A stretch of 64,000 nucleotides of DNA from Plebeiibacterium marinum (lineage in GTDB: Bacteria; Bacteroidota; Bacteroidia; Bacteroidales; Marinilabiliaceae): positions 1 to 64,000 of the forward strand of contig NZ_JAPDPI010000013.1 of NCBI RefSeq assembly GCF_026013615.1, read 5' to 3'. Every line of letters starts with the position of its first letter. Position 1 is the first letter of the stretch. A program made the translations under genes and the position numbers. Positions 37,123-48,048 of this stretch are shown one piece after another. The notes under the pieces are model-generated. The model ran no database searches and had not been told where the DNA came from. It saw nothing but the letters and a program-made list of their open reading frames with translations.

Positions 37123-39144
37123 TTAATAACCATAAGAGTTTGTCAATTTCCCTTTTGATTCATAAATATCTTCGTAATAGATGGCATAAAAATGCCTGTA
37201 GTTACAAATGTTATTTCCCATTGAGTATTGCGACAGGCTGGTTGCAATTTCATCACCATGGCTTAATGTACCAAGGAAACTTGAGTAGTCGTAATGTGCA
37301 TACATTCCTGTACCTGCCAATAGTGTTTTTACAGGCCAATCAATGTAATATGTGCTGGTTCCCTCTTCGGGCTTAGCTGCTCTTTTAGGAAACCAGTCCA
37401 CTGACTCATAATCGGCACCAGGACTAGCCCCCAACTCCTCATAGTAATTTATAGAAGAAGGATCAATATACTCATCATCAGCATATCTATAATATACGGT
37501 TTCAGGAAAATCAGAAGGTTGATATGTTTTATCAAATATTTGTACCTGTTGTGTATGATCCAGCATCAGGCATATGGCTTTTTTCATATCCTCAATCTTA
37601 TCATACAATAATCCCCATCGTACTAAATCCTGTTTGCGGATAGACTCACAACCAAACTCCCACGCACGTTCGTTTACTATAGCCTCAAAGAAATCGGCAT
37701 CGTATTGTTGAATTTTTGAAGACCCTGCACCAAAAGCTCTTTCACGCACTTTTTCCAAAGCCTGGCGAGCAGACATTTTTGCTGTTGCATTCACGTTATC
37801 CGATCCGTTTAAAGCATACTCAGCTTCGGCAAACATTAAATAAATATCAGAATAACGCATTAATATCCAGTTGATACCTGTAGCAATACGGCTATTAGCT
37901 GTTTTATGCAAGGCCAAATAAGCATCTGAAGTCCAGTATATGCGCCATTTGGCAAAAGTTACACCTAGCGGGTTGTTTGATAATTCCTCAATATTATCTT
38001 TTGAGTAATTCCTCCATGTCAGAGTAACATCCCGACGGGTATCTTCACGATCGAATGAATAAAAATAATAAGCTGTTGAAGTCACATAAGAACCTCCAAA
38101 ACCACGGGCTCCATATTTTGTATTAGAAGCCACACTGTATCCCATCAATGAGCCAATATCACCATTGTTACCCATACCAAATGCCACTTCAAACAAGTTT
38201 TCATTTGATGCATTTTGTTGCTGGGCACAAACCGTTTTCCATATATTTTCATAATCAGGATCCAACTGATGAGGATTATCATCACTACCAATTACCTCTG
38301 CACATTGTTGAGCCGCTATGGCATAATACTCTCTCCAGTTTTGAACACGACCAACAAAATAACCACCACTTTCAGGAATAGTTGGATGATGCTCAATGGT
38401 TGTACTTTCAAATAAATTACCATCACGCAATGACCAACCTCCGGCAAACAAGGCTACTTTTGCCAATAATCCTTTAACATATCCTTTCGATATACGCTCT
38501 GAGGTTCCGTATTCGGTATTATCTCCTAACCATGGCACATAATCTACTGCTTCTTGCAAATCAGCTACCAGATATTTATAAATAGTATCGCGATCGGTTT
38601 TACTCATATACACATTTGAAAGGTCAGATTTGGATGACTCTGTTTTAAATGGAACATCGCCCCAATATCGCACTAACTCAAAATACACCATAGCACGTAG
38701 TGTTAATGCCTCTCCTAACATTGGTTTCATTTGAGATGCTGCGCTCTCTAAAATGGGTGAGTTTCTGAATCCATCAACTGCTGTAGATGCCAGTTCGGCC
38801 ATTTCGAATAGAGATTGCCAGCGTGTTGTTCTGTTGTACTGATCATCGTAATAATTACCGGCACCTTCATCCCTTGAGGTGGAGTTATAAGTAGTATTAT
38901 TAAACTCACGATTTGATTCTATATCGGTAACTCCCTGCCAGTTTACAGACAGCTTTTGTCCGTAAATATAAGTATCGGTCATTTTACCATAAAGTCCCAT
39001 AACAGCAGCCTCGGCCATTGATGCTGTTTGATATACCGTTTCGGAACTTAATTTTGAAGGAGAACTTGTTTCCAGAAAATCATCTTCGCAAGAAACTACT
39101 CCCAAAGTTAAAATTATTGATAAGTAATATATTATTCGTTTCAT
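37123..39144 (-). CDS. SusD/RagB family outer-membrane glycan-binding lipoprotein
   Basis: A 673-residue SusD homologue. It has a lipobox (GVVSC, Cys at about 19), the N-terminal TPR-like SusD region (SSPSKLSSETVYQTASMAEAAVMGLYG) and the C-terminal RagB/SusD part with NERAWEFGCESIRKQDLVRWG. It caps the SusC transporter encoded 11 nt upstream and captures pectic oligosaccharides at the surface. Slightly longer than average for the family. Substrate is inferred from the enzymes of the operon. Confidence 0.96.
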   Translation of the reverse strand: MKRIIYYLSIILTLGVVSCEDDFLETSSPSKLSSETVYQTASMAEAAVMGLYGKMTDTYIYGQKLSVNWQGVTDIESNREFNNTTYNSTSRDEGAGNYYDDQYNRTTRWQSLFEMAELASTAVDGFRNSPILESAASQMKPMLGEALTLRAMVYFELVRYWGDVPFKTESSKSDLSNVYMSKTDRDTIYKYLVADLQEAVDYVPWLGDNTEYGTSERISKGYVKGLLAKVALFAGGWSLRDGNLFESTTIEHHPTIPESGGYFVGRVQNWREYYAIAAQQCAEVIGSDDNPHQLDPDYENIWKTVCAQQQNASNENLFEVAFGMGNNGDIGSLMGYSVASNTKYGARGFGGSYVTSTAYYFYSFDREDTRRDVTLTWRNYSKDNIEELSNNPLGVTFAKWRIYWTSDAYLALHKTANSRIATGINWILMRYSDIYLMFAEAEYALNGSDNVNATAKMSARQALEKVRERAFGAGSSKIQQYDADFFEAIVNERAWEFGCESIRKQDLVRWGLLYDKIEDMKKAICLMLDHTQQVQIFDKTYQPSDFPETVYYRYADDEYIDPSSINYYEELGASPGADYESVDWFPKRAAKPEEGTSTYYIDWPVKTLLAGTGMYAHYDYSSFLGTLSHGDEIATSLSQYSMGNNICNYRHFYAIYYEDIYESKGKLTNSYGY

Positions 39145-39155
39145 TTTACTAACAC

Positions 39156-42100
39156 TTAAAAAGTTACATTAATACCAAACAATAGTGTTTTTGCTTTTGG
39201 ATAAGCAGAGTAATCTACTCCCGGAGTCAAAGGTGTTGAGCGGCGGGTATCTACTTCCGGATCTTGTCCTGTATATTTTGTCCAACACTTTAAATTGTTT
39301 GCAGTTACATATACACGTAGTTTTTTCATCAAAACCTTTTCTGATATGCTTTTAGGTAAAGTATACCCCAAAGTCAGGTTACTCAGTCGTAAAAACGAAC
39401 CATCTTCAATAGCCCAATCGGTTAAAACAGTTGAATTAGCCCTGGGATGCCAGATCCGTGCATCTTTATTTAACTCTTTTAGCAATTCAGGATTGGCATT
39501 TTCTCCAAACATGATGTTATATCCTGTTGCAGGATCGATGGTTGTAAAACGATTATCCAAACTCATTACCGACAATAGATTCTGATATCTTTTTGATCCG
39601 CTAAATGAGGTAAAGTCAATTTTATTTGCGTTATAAATATCATTTCCATACGACCAATTAAACTGTGCGCCAAAGTCGAATCCTTTATAACTGGCATTCA
39701 TTGAAAATCCACCGGTATGTTTTGGTTGGGCATGTCCGATGACTTTCCTATCCTCATCCGGAGAGATTTCGGTACCCTCACCACTTAACTTTTTAAGTTT
39801 CATATGTCCGGGACCAAAATAATCACCCGAATTGGTAAACACCGATGAAGCATCTACAACACCTTCTTTCAGATCCCATTTGTTAGTAGTTTCATTAAAA
39901 GTAAAATCATCAAAAGTGTACATACCATCAGAAACATAACCATACATTTCACCAACCGGCTGACCAACCACAGCACGAAAATCATCGCTACCTAAATTAA
40001 GTCCCCATCCCGAAGATGCTATTAACTCATCTGAACCATCCAGCTCTTCAATTTTATTCCTGTTAAATGAAATATTAAAACTGGCCGAAAGTTTAAAATC
40101 TCTATTATCAACAATATATCCTGTAGCTGCTATTTCAATACCCCGGTTAGAAGTACTTCCTACATTTTGATACTGCTTATCATATCCTGAATTCGAAGGT
40201 AATGCCACACCCAGGATCAAATCCTTCACTTCGGTTTTGTAGGCATCAATATTAACCGACAATCTTTGATCAAAAAATCCTAAATCCAGACCAATATTAG
40301 AAGAAATGGTTGTTTCCCAGGTTAAGTCCTCATTTTTTAATACCGACGAAGTAACCAAAGCACTTTGCGCCTCATCGTTAATATAATACAGGTTTCTGTA
40401 ATTATCCTCAAAACTATACTCTTGTCGCCAGTAAGAACCCACGCGGGCATTACCTACTGCACCATAACTCAAACGAAGTTTTGCATTTGACATCCAGTCT
40501 TTAACACCATCCATAAAAGCTTCATCCGACAGTCTCCAGGCAAAGGCTGCTCCCGGAAAATAACCCCAACGATTATTCGGTGCGAACACGTTTTTACCAT
40601 CGGCGCGTAGCGTTAAAGTAAGAAGGTAACGATCGTACAAGTTATAGTTTAAACGACCAAAATAAGAATTGGTACGAGATGGTTCATTTATGGTAGTATA
40701 GGTAGGAGATGCTGTACCATAATTCCACATTGCCAGTACATCATCGGCCGAAAAATCGGAAGGGAAAAATTTAGACATCACTTCCATATCTTTTCTCTCG
40801 GAACTATACAATTCCTGCCCTGCCAACAACTTGAATTTATGCACCTTATTATTTAAGTCAAAATCATATGTCAATGTATTTTGAACAGAATACCTAAAGC
40901 CTTTTTGATCGGTTCGCTTAGCTACCGGCTGGCCACCATTAGAACTGGCTTCGCCTGTTTTTTTAAGCCAGATATTATCGGTATAATTTTTCTCATAATC
41001 GTAAGATCCTTTTGTTGTATACCTTAAACCTTTAATAATGTCCCACGATAAACTTGCATTGTAAGTTTGTCTGAACTTATTTTGCTCCTTATATTCATTA
41101 ACCGTATTAAAAATAGGATCATTAAGCGAGCTCAAAGCCTCTGCCGAAGTCACATCTTCATTCCCTACCAACTGATCTTCGGATAAATACGACAAACTAC
41201 GAACCGGGGCATACTTAACTCCATCACGTAGTTTTTTCCCACTTGATACACTAGGCCCTTCTATGGTAGTATTAGATAATCTTGAGGTTAAATTAAATGA
41301 AAGTTTTCTGCCAATCTTTTTGCTTAACTTCAATGTTACGTAATCTCTTTTATAGGCAGAATTTAACATGATAAAATCCTCATCATCACGCGTATAATTA
41401 AGATTATACTTAAAATCCTTATCTCCGCCATTTAAGCTGACACTAAGATTTTTTTGCACACCTGTATTTCCATACAACTGATCTTGCCAATCAATTCCTT
41501 CTACCCCTTTGTATATATCGATATCTTCCCACAAACCATAACTATTGGTAAATGCAGAATTGGTACTGGTACTTGGATCGAGTTCCCTTTGATAATAAAC
41601 AAACTCATAGGGAGACAAAACATCATTTAAATTATATGCCTTTTTAATTCCCACATATGAATTAATGTTTATTTCTGTTTTCCCTTCCTTACCTGATTTA
41701 GTTGTAATTAAAATTACACCATTAGCACCCTGAGCACCATAAATAGCTGTTGAAGAGGCATCTTTTAACACATCAATAGTCTCAATATCACCAGGAGGTA
41801 TATCTCCAATGCTACTAACCTGGAAGCCATCAACTATATATAAAGGTGAATTATCCTGGGTAATAGATCCCCCACCACGCACACGGATTTTCACTTCTGC
41901 ATCAGGCGAACCTTCTGTTACGGTAACATTAACCCCGGCCAAACGACCTGAGATAGCCTGCATGGCAGATGTAGCCGGTATATCACTCAACGCCTCAGCG
42001 CTAACTGAGGCCACCGAACCAGTAAGGTCTCTTCGCTTTGTTGTTCCATAACCTACAGCAACAACTTCCTCTAAACCAATAAACTCATCTTTCAACACTG

Positions 42101-42428
42101 TATTAATTACTTTCCTTCTATCCACACTAATTTCCTGCGTTTTCATACCAATAAAAGAAAATACGAGTATTCCGTCAACAGGAACATCATTTAAAATATA
42201 TTGGCCGTTTACATCAGTAATAGTACCGGTATTTAACCCTTTTACAGCAATTGTAACACCCGGAATTACCATACCATTTTCATCAGAAACTTTCCCTGTA
42301 ACCGTAATTTTCTCTCCTCCTTGAGAAAACATGATTGAGGAATACATAAGAATTGAAATCAAAACCAGAAATTTCAATTGTTGATTCTTCCACAAGTCAA
42401 AGAATCTCTTTGACAGATAATTTTTCAT
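39156..42428 (-). CDS. SusC/RagA TonB-dependent outer-membrane transporter
   Basis: A 1090-residue SusC homologue. After the signal peptide comes a carboxypeptidase-regulatory-like domain (about 40-120, GKVSDENGMVIPGVTIAVKG), then a TonB-box-bearing plug (VVAVGYGTTKRRDLTGSV, and YGAQGANGVILITTK) and a 22-strand barrel ending in an aromatic residue (GINVTF). It imports oligosaccharides in a TonB-dependent way with SusD. It lies second in the operon, 32 nt after the esterase gene. Confidence 0.97.
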   Translation of the reverse strand: MKNYLSKRFFDLWKNQQLKFLVLISILMYSSIMFSQGGEKITVTGKVSDENGMVIPGVTIAVKGLNTGTITDVNGQYILNDVPVDGILVFSFIGMKTQEISVDRRKVINTVLKDEFIGLEEVVAVGYGTTKRRDLTGSVASVSAEALSDIPATSAMQAISGRLAGVNVTVTEGSPDAEVKIRVRGGGSITQDNSPLYIVDGFQVSSIGDIPPGDIETIDVLKDASSTAIYGAQGANGVILITTKSGKEGKTEININSYVGIKKAYNLNDVLSPYEFVYYQRELDPSTSTNSAFTNSYGLWEDIDIYKGVEGIDWQDQLYGNTGVQKNLSVSLNGGDKDFKYNLNYTRDDEDFIMLNSAYKRDYVTLKLSKKIGRKLSFNLTSRLSNTTIEGPSVSSGKKLRDGVKYAPVRSLSYLSEDQLVGNEDVTSAEALSSLNDPIFNTVNEYKEQNKFRQTYNASLSWDIIKGLRYTTKGSYDYEKNYTDNIWLKKTGEASSNGGQPVAKRTDQKGFRYSVQNTLTYDFDLNNKVHKFKLLAGQELYSSERKDMEVMSKFFPSDFSADDVLAMWNYGTASPTYTTINEPSRTNSYFGRLNYNLYDRYLLTLTLRADGKNVFAPNNRWGYFPGAAFAWRLSDEAFMDGVKDWMSNAKLRLSYGAVGNARVGSYWRQEYSFEDNYRNLYYINDEAQSALVTSSVLKNEDLTWETTISSNIGLDLGFFDQRLSVNIDAYKTEVKDLILGVALPSNSGYDKQYQNVGSTSNRGIEIAATGYIVDNRDFKLSASFNISFNRNKIEELDGSDELIASSGWGLNLGSDDFRAVVGQPVGEMYGYVSDGMYTFDDFTFNETTNKWDLKEGVVDASSVFTNSGDYFGPGHMKLKKLSGEGTEISPDEDRKVIGHAQPKHTGGFSMNASYKGFDFGAQFNWSYGNDIYNANKIDFTSFSGSKRYQNLLSVMSLDNRFTTIDPATGYNIMFGENANPELLKELNKDARIWHPRANSTVLTDWAIEDGSFLRLSNLTLGYTLPKSISEKVLMKKLRVYVTANNLKCWTKYTGQDPEVDTRRSTPLTPGVDYSAYPKAKTLLFGINVTF

Positions 42429-42460
42429 AAATTTTTGATTTTAAATTAATAATATTTGAA

Positions 42461-43393
42461 TTACAAAACTTCTTTTCTTGTTAAATATCCCATCTCATTC
42501 ATCCAGGCTTCACATAAGTCTGTCCATAAGTTTGTGGACCCCGGATTGTTGCGCAGAGCAATTGAATGCTTTCCTTTAGAAAAAACATGCAAACAAGATG
42601 GTATGCCTGCAGCTTGTAAGGCCTGATAGTAACGCAGGCTGTTCATTGGGTTTACTACCGGATCATCAGAAGCACAGGCTATAAAAGCAGGAGGCGTATG
42701 AACTCCGACATTCAGCTCTCCTGAGAATAAAGATTTCATTTTCTCATCTGGATTTTCTCCCAGCAATGCCTTTCTGCTCCCCTTATGAGCATCTTGCTGC
42801 ATGCTGATGGCTCCTGATATTGAAATCTGAAAATCAGGAACAAAAGTGAAACGATCAATAGAATCACCGGCACAGGAATAATCATTTGTTAAAGTGGATA
42901 AATTGGATACCAAACCACCACCTGCAGAACATCCCATCGCACCAATCCTTTCCGGATCCATATTCCATAAGGCAGCATGAGAACGAACCAGTTTCATTGC
43001 TCTCTGAGCATCAGTCAAAGGACCAAACGCACTATCGGTTAAATCCGGGGAAACGGGCAAACGATATAATACAACAAAAGCATTAACCCCAAAGGTATTA
43101 AACCACTTTGCCAACTGGATGCCGGCAATATTATAAGCTTCTTTACGATAACCTCCCGGAGGGAAAATCAATACGGCCGAACCTGTATTTTCTTCTTTGG
43201 AAGTAAAATAACAATACATGCCCGGAACATCAATCTGCGTTATTCTTTCACGCTCTTCTATTCGGGGCAATTCCATTCCCCTGGAATTTGGCATATTATA
43301 CTCGCCCCATAGCGGCATATACTCCTGTGAGTAAATACTTCCACTGAACCATAATATAACACTACCTAATATCATTAACTTTATATGTTCCAT
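42461..43393 (-). CDS. Exported alpha/beta-hydrolase esterase, first gene of the main operon
   Basis: A 310-residue secreted serine esterase. Signal peptide (1-22, ending YSQ); oxyanion-type segment FPPGGYRK; nucleophile elbow GCSAGGG (serine at about 155); an acidic residue in CASDDPVVNP; and the late SKGKHSIAL histidine complete a triad. It belongs to the BD-FAE/acetylxylan esterase-like group. In this context it probably removes acetyl groups from pectin. It is unusual that an esterase, not SusC, opens the operon. Confidence 0.8.
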   Translation of the reverse strand: MEHIKLMILGSVILWFSGSIYSQEYMPLWGEYNMPNSRGMELPRIEERERITQIDVPGMYCYFTSKEENTGSAVLIFPPGGYRKEAYNIAGIQLAKWFNTFGVNAFVVLYRLPVSPDLTDSAFGPLTDAQRAMKLVRSHAALWNMDPERIGAMGCSAGGGLVSNLSTLTNDYSCAGDSIDRFTFVPDFQISISGAISMQQDAHKGSRKALLGENPDEKMKSLFSGELNVGVHTPPAFIACASDDPVVNPMNSLRYYQALQAAGIPSCLHVFSKGKHSIALRNNPGSTNLWTDLCEAWMNEMGYLTRKEVL

Positions 43394-43415
43394 CGCGTTT
43401 TTTAAATTACTGTAA

Positions 43416-43477
43416 CAAAACTATTTAATATCTATCCAGACATAGGATGGCACATTGCAATATGTAGGTAGTCATTT
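43416..43477 (-). promoter_or_regulatory. Promoter of the main pectin operon with one operator-like half-site
   Basis: On the minus strand TAGTTTTG (43423 to 43416) is an exact -7 match 22 nt before the esterase ATG. AAATGACTACC (43477 to 43467) lies 43 nt upstream and resembles the first half-site AAATGACCC, which is 44 nt from the -7 box at the two strong sites. The second half-site is not recognisable here. Confidence 0.4.
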
Positions 43478-43564
43478 TGCAATAAGGGTATATTTGTATA
43501 AATTTCAGATAGGAGGTGATTTTGCAGAACAATTGATCTGCAGTCGATTTCAACCCATAAACAG

Positions 43565-43595
43565 GGGGTATTTCACAACATAGGAAGGGTTGTTT
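43565..43595 (-). promoter_or_regulatory. Operator-like bipartite site between esterase and hybrid regulator
   Basis: On the minus strand AAACAACCC (43595 to 43587), 12 nt, GAAATACCCC (43574 to 43565). Half-sites and 12-nt spacing follow the pattern AAAnnACCC-N12-GAnnTAnCCC of the sites at 22117 and 51427. It sits 86 nt from the regulator start and about 140 nt from the esterase -7 box, so it may act on either gene. Confidence 0.5.
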
Positions 43596-43680
43596 TACAA
43601 TAATACAGACAATCATTTATGTTTGATTAATAACTCTTATTTTTATAAAAAATACCGTTGAAATTTTAAATAATATTGAG

Positions 43681-46600
43681 ATGAAAAAACTGAGTACATA
43701 CTCTATTGTTCTTTTTGTTTGCATCATATCTTTTGTCAAAACAAGCGGCCAGGTTGTTTCTACCCTTAATCATTATTTGGTTGAAGACGGGCTTCCCCAT
43801 AATTTAATTAATGATATTATTCAGGATAAAAAAGGTTTTATATGGATTAGTACGTTTAATGGTTTATGCAAGTATGATGGTTATGCATTTCACCAGTACA
43901 CACCTCATGCTTACGACTCAACAATCTTAAAAACCAACAGAATAGGCAGGCTAACTGAAGACAGTCTGGGCAGAATATGGATGGAATCAAAAGCTTTTGG
44001 TCCTATTATTAATTGCTTTGACCCGGAAACTGAAAAGTTTTGGGACAAAAAAACGGATAAGGATAAACTGACCGAGAACTTTAATTTATCACGTATAGTT
44101 CCTACAAAATCGGATATGGTTTGGCTACTTTCCGACTCTGCAGGATGTATTTGTGTTTCAGGTAAAGATTACTTAGTAAGTTATTTTAATTCGTCTCAAA
44201 ATAATTTAAATGCAACAGGCGTATACAATGTACACCAGGATCTGCAAAATAATACGTGGTTATTGACAAACAACGGGATTACCACGTTCCCAAAGAATAA
44301 TTTTAAAACCCCTGCTCACTTTTTTGACAAAGAACCAGGAAAAAACACCCCTTTTTACGAGTATCTGGAGTTTGATGATGAAATATGGTTTGGAGGTATT
44401 TCCGGAATTATTGCCAAATACTCCAAATCGAATAAATCATTCAGCATACAAAAGCTGCCTATTGATGGAAATATAATTAAACTAATCCCATTAAATAACT
44501 TTAGCGTATTAGCAGTAACAAACAACAAAGGTTTTTGTACGATACATCGGTATTCAAGGAACACTAAAGTTTATAATTCTGCAACTTATCCTCATTTGAA
44601 TATAAGGCATCTACATCCTTTAACAATTACAAACGACTATCAGTTTTGGTATTACAACAGCTCAAAACCTGGCATTAACCTTTTTAATTTTAATGATAAC
44701 AGCAATACATTTTTTCCCGCCAAAAGATCAGACAATTCTAATTCTTCCAAACAATCAACTCCTTATGTTCTAACAAATAGTAAAGGACAGATCTGGGTAC
44801 AAGCTCTTGATGGAGGCTTTTCTTTATATAATCAGGAATCAAATACGCTTGTTCCTTTAAAATCGGAATACAAAGAACCAGAAATGGCCTTTTCAAATGA
44901 TTTCAGAGTTGCCTTGTTTGACAAACAGGACAATTTATGGTTTAATAGCTATGCCGCAGGATTGGGAAAAATAGTTTTTAGTAAAAACAATTTTGAAACC
45001 CTAAAAATAAAAAGCCAAATCAGCAGTAACATCAGGGCCATATACCAACTAAAGAACAATTACATTCTTGTTGCCAATAAAGACAACCAAATATTAGTTT
45101 TTGATAAAGACTTAAACTTTACCGGACAGCTATCATCTAATGGTAAACTGGCTGATAATTCAAATTGGGGAAAACCGGCTTACAATTTTTTTGAAGATTC
45201 AAAGGGAAATCTATGGATTGCCACAAGAGGGGATGGAGTATATAAGTTAACGCCCAATAAAAAATTATTTAATTATTCGGTTTCTCATTTCAAGCACAAT
45301 CCGAATAATATCCATAGCCTTAGCAATGACCAGGTATACTCAATATTTGAAGATAGCAATAAACGTATATGGATTGGGACTCTCGACGGGCTTCATCTTG
45401 CCTTAAACAATAAAGATTCCATCCAGTTTATTAATATTCATAATAAGTTTAAAATAAAAGATATTGGCAAAAGAAGAATCAGGTGTGTAAATGAAACCCC
45501 TTCAGGATTGCTGTGCTCAGGATCCATGAATGGTTTATTAATTTTTAATCCAGACTCTCTTAATAGTAAAAATTTAAGCTGGAAAACTTATAATAAACAG
45601 ATATTACCAAACAAAGGATTAGGAAGTAATGATGTTATTGATTTATGTGTATCAAAATCTAAAAAGGTATTTATTGCCACAGCTTATGGAGGCATAACAC
45701 GTATTGACTCTGTTGATAACTTTGGGTATCCTGTAGTCTTTAAAACTTACACAAAGAAAGACGGTTTGCCTTCAAATAATATCCTCTCGTTAGTTGAGGA
45801 TTTAAATGGGAAATTATGGATTACCATGGACTTTCAGATATGCAGGTTTGACCCTAACAAGGAGCACATTGAAGTATTTCCGGAAATAAAAACCAAGATT
45901 CACGGCAGAAACTTTTCTGAAGCCACAAGGTATTGTCTCAATTCCGGAGAACTGCTTTTTGGCTATAGCAACGGAGTTATTCATTTTTTTCCCGACCAAA
46001 TTAAAACAAACAATTATTCGCCATATATTTCATTATTGAGTATTCGGAAATTCAACAAAAGGGGGTCATCCCAAAATCAAATCACAACTTTAAATGGTGT
46101 CGACAACGGCCACCCCGTTGTGTTTTCCCATCAGGAAAACTTTTTTCATATTGACTATGCAGCACTGGATTACGACAACCCTTCAAACATAAAGTATGCA
46201 TACAAATTAGAGGGTTTTGATAACTACTGGAATTATGTAGATAAACAAAGAACGGCTATTTATACAAATGTTCCTAAAGGAGACTACCTTTTCAAGGTCA
46301 AATCTACCAATAGCCAGGGTGTGTGGTCGAATAACCAAAGGGAATTACCCATTACCATTTTACCTTCATTTTGGGAAACAAACTGGGCGTATGCTCTTTA
46401 TATTTCCATCATGTTAATTATTCTATTAACCACCAATTACACATTAATAACCATTTACAAACTCAAATCAAATATTAATGTGGAGAGAAAAATGTCTCGT
46501 TTAAGACAAAAATTCTTTACGGATATCTCTCATGAAATACGAACCCCTTTAACCATGATTACAGGTCCTATTGATTACCTGATTAATGATCCCCGCACAC

Positions 46601-48048
46601 CTAAAAACGTAAAAAACCAATTGAGTTACGTAGCCCAAAGCTCATCGCGCATGTTACGACTTGTAAACCAAATTCTTGATTTCAGAAAAGTACAGGAGAT
46701 GAAATTGAAAGTATCTGAAATTGAAATCGGAACCTTTGTCAAGGAAATATATAATGATTTTATTGAAATTGCCCATGAACAGGATATTTCTTTTAATTTT
46801 GAAAACCACGCTGAAGGTGTAAAAATTTGGGCAGACCATAAAAGCCTTGAAAAAATCGTGATGAACCTTCTTTCCAATGCTTTTAAATATACTCCGCAGG
46901 GAAAATCAATTACAGTCAGCATTTTTTCTGATGAAAAAACTGCAACCATAAATGTTAGTGATCAGGGCATTGGTATTTCAAAAGATGTTATTAACAAGCT
47001 ATTTACCCGTTTTGTTTCTTTTAGCGAAGATGAAAATAAACCGAGCACGGGGATTGGCCTATCCATAGTTAAAGAGGAAGCAGACAAGCACAAAGCCAGG
47101 GTAACAGTAAATAGTCAACCAGGTAAAGGAAGCGTATTTTCGGTACAGTTTAAAACCGGGAAAAACCACTTTCCTGACGATATAGAATTTATAAATACTA
47201 ATCCTGCTGATCAAAGCAACCCCGAAGTATCAAAAAATCAAATAACCACAAAAATAAAGATCCCCAATAGCAGTAAAGTTAAGGTGCTGATTGTTGAAGA
47301 TGACCATGAACTAAGGTCTTTCATTAAAAACATTTTGGAACAAGACTATGAAATATTAACCGCTGAAGACGGGTTTGCAGGTTTTAACATTGCTGTTGAG
47401 CATTGTCCTGATTTTATTATCAGCGACATTATGATGCCCAAAATAAATGGTATCGATCTGCTTAAAAAACTCAGGGACGATATTAGAACCAGTCATATCC
47501 CAATCATACTATTAACGGCAAAAGCAAATATCGAAAGCAAACTGGAAGGCTTAACCTATGGAGCTGATGATTATATAACCAAGCCCTTTAGTGTTCCTTA
47601 TTTTAAAGCAAGGATTGAAAATTTGTTAAACCAACGAAAGAGGTTACATGAAATATTTACCCGGGGAGACAATGCCGAATTTAAAGAGTTTAAACCCAAG
47701 CCCTTCCTGATTACAAACCAGGACGAGGCTATAATGGAAAAAATAATACATATCATTGAGCAAAACATGGACAACGGTGAGTTTTCTGTTGAGGATTTAG
47801 CCTCTCATATTGGTTTAAACAGAACAACTATGTTTTACAAAATAAAAGGTTTAACCGGTTTTTCACCTGTAGAATTTGTAAGAGATTTTCGCCTGAAACG
47901 AGCTGCTCAAATGATTACCGACAGTCAGCTGCTTATTAAAGAAATAGCTTTTATGACAGGATTCCAGGACCTGAAGTATTTTGGAAAATGCTTTAAAAAG
48001 AAATACGAAATGACTCCAATGGAATACAGGAAAAGTAACTTGAAATAG
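43681..48048 (+). CDS. Hybrid two-component system sensor/regulator (HTCS)
   Basis: A 1455-residue one-protein signalling system: signal peptide (about 1-24); a large periplasmic sensor made of Reg_prop beta-propeller repeats (about 30-800, repeats such as DKKGFIWISTFNGL); a Y_Y_Y domain (about 835-895); a membrane segment (about 902-925); HisKA with DISHEIRTPL (His about 951); HATPase (NLLSNAFKYTP, TGIGLSIV); a receiver with phospho-acceptor Asp at about 1249 (ISDIMMPK); and a C-terminal AraC-type DNA-binding domain (about 1355-1455). It senses a released oligosaccharide in the periplasm and activates the surrounding locus. It is divergent from the operon it most likely controls. Confidence 0.97.
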   Translation: MKKLSTYSIVLFVCIISFVKTSGQVVSTLNHYLVEDGLPHNLINDIIQDKKGFIWISTFNGLCKYDGYAFHQYTPHAYDSTILKTNRIGRLTEDSLGRIWMESKAFGPIINCFDPETEKFWDKKTDKDKLTENFNLSRIVPTKSDMVWLLSDSAGCICVSGKDYLVSYFNSSQNNLNATGVYNVHQDLQNNTWLLTNNGITTFPKNNFKTPAHFFDKEPGKNTPFYEYLEFDDEIWFGGISGIIAKYSKSNKSFSIQKLPIDGNIIKLIPLNNFSVLAVTNNKGFCTIHRYSRNTKVYNSATYPHLNIRHLHPLTITNDYQFWYYNSSKPGINLFNFNDNSNTFFPAKRSDNSNSSKQSTPYVLTNSKGQIWVQALDGGFSLYNQESNTLVPLKSEYKEPEMAFSNDFRVALFDKQDNLWFNSYAAGLGKIVFSKNNFETLKIKSQISSNIRAIYQLKNNYILVANKDNQILVFDKDLNFTGQLSSNGKLADNSNWGKPAYNFFEDSKGNLWIATRGDGVYKLTPNKKLFNYSVSHFKHNPNNIHSLSNDQVYSIFEDSNKRIWIGTLDGLHLALNNKDSIQFINIHNKFKIKDIGKRRIRCVNETPSGLLCSGSMNGLLIFNPDSLNSKNLSWKTYNKQILPNKGLGSNDVIDLCVSKSKKVFIATAYGGITRIDSVDNFGYPVVFKTYTKKDGLPSNNILSLVEDLNGKLWITMDFQICRFDPNKEHIEVFPEIKTKIHGRNFSEATRYCLNSGELLFGYSNGVIHFFPDQIKTNNYSPYISLLSIRKFNKRGSSQNQITTLNGVDNGHPVVFSHQENFFHIDYAALDYDNPSNIKYAYKLEGFDNYWNYVDKQRTAIYTNVPKGDYLFKVKSTNSQGVWSNNQRELPITILPSFWETNWAYALYISIMLIILLTTNYTLITIYKLKSNINVERKMSRLRQKFFTDISHEIRTPLTMITGPIDYLINDPRTPKNVKNQLSYVAQSSSRMLRLVNQILDFRKVQEMKLKVSEIEIGTFVKEIYNDFIEIAHEQDISFNFENHAEGVKIWADHKSLEKIVMNLLSNAFKYTPQGKSITVSIFSDEKTATINVSDQGIGISKDVINKLFTRFVSFSEDENKPSTGIGLSIVKEEADKHKARVTVNSQPGKGSVFSVQFKTGKNHFPDDIEFINTNPADQSNPEVSKNQITTKIKIPNSSKVKVLIVEDDHELRSFIKNILEQDYEILTAEDGFAGFNIAVEHCPDFIISDIMMPKINGIDLLKKLRDDIRTSHIPIILLTAKANIESKLEGLTYGADDYITKPFSVPYFKARIENLLNQRKRLHEIFTRGDNAEFKEFKPKPFLITNQDEAIMEKIIHIIEQNMDNGEFSVEDLASHIGLNRTTMFYKIKGLTGFSPVEFVRDFRLKRAAQMITDSQLLIKEIAFMTGFQDLKYFGKCFKKKYEMTPMEYRKSNLK

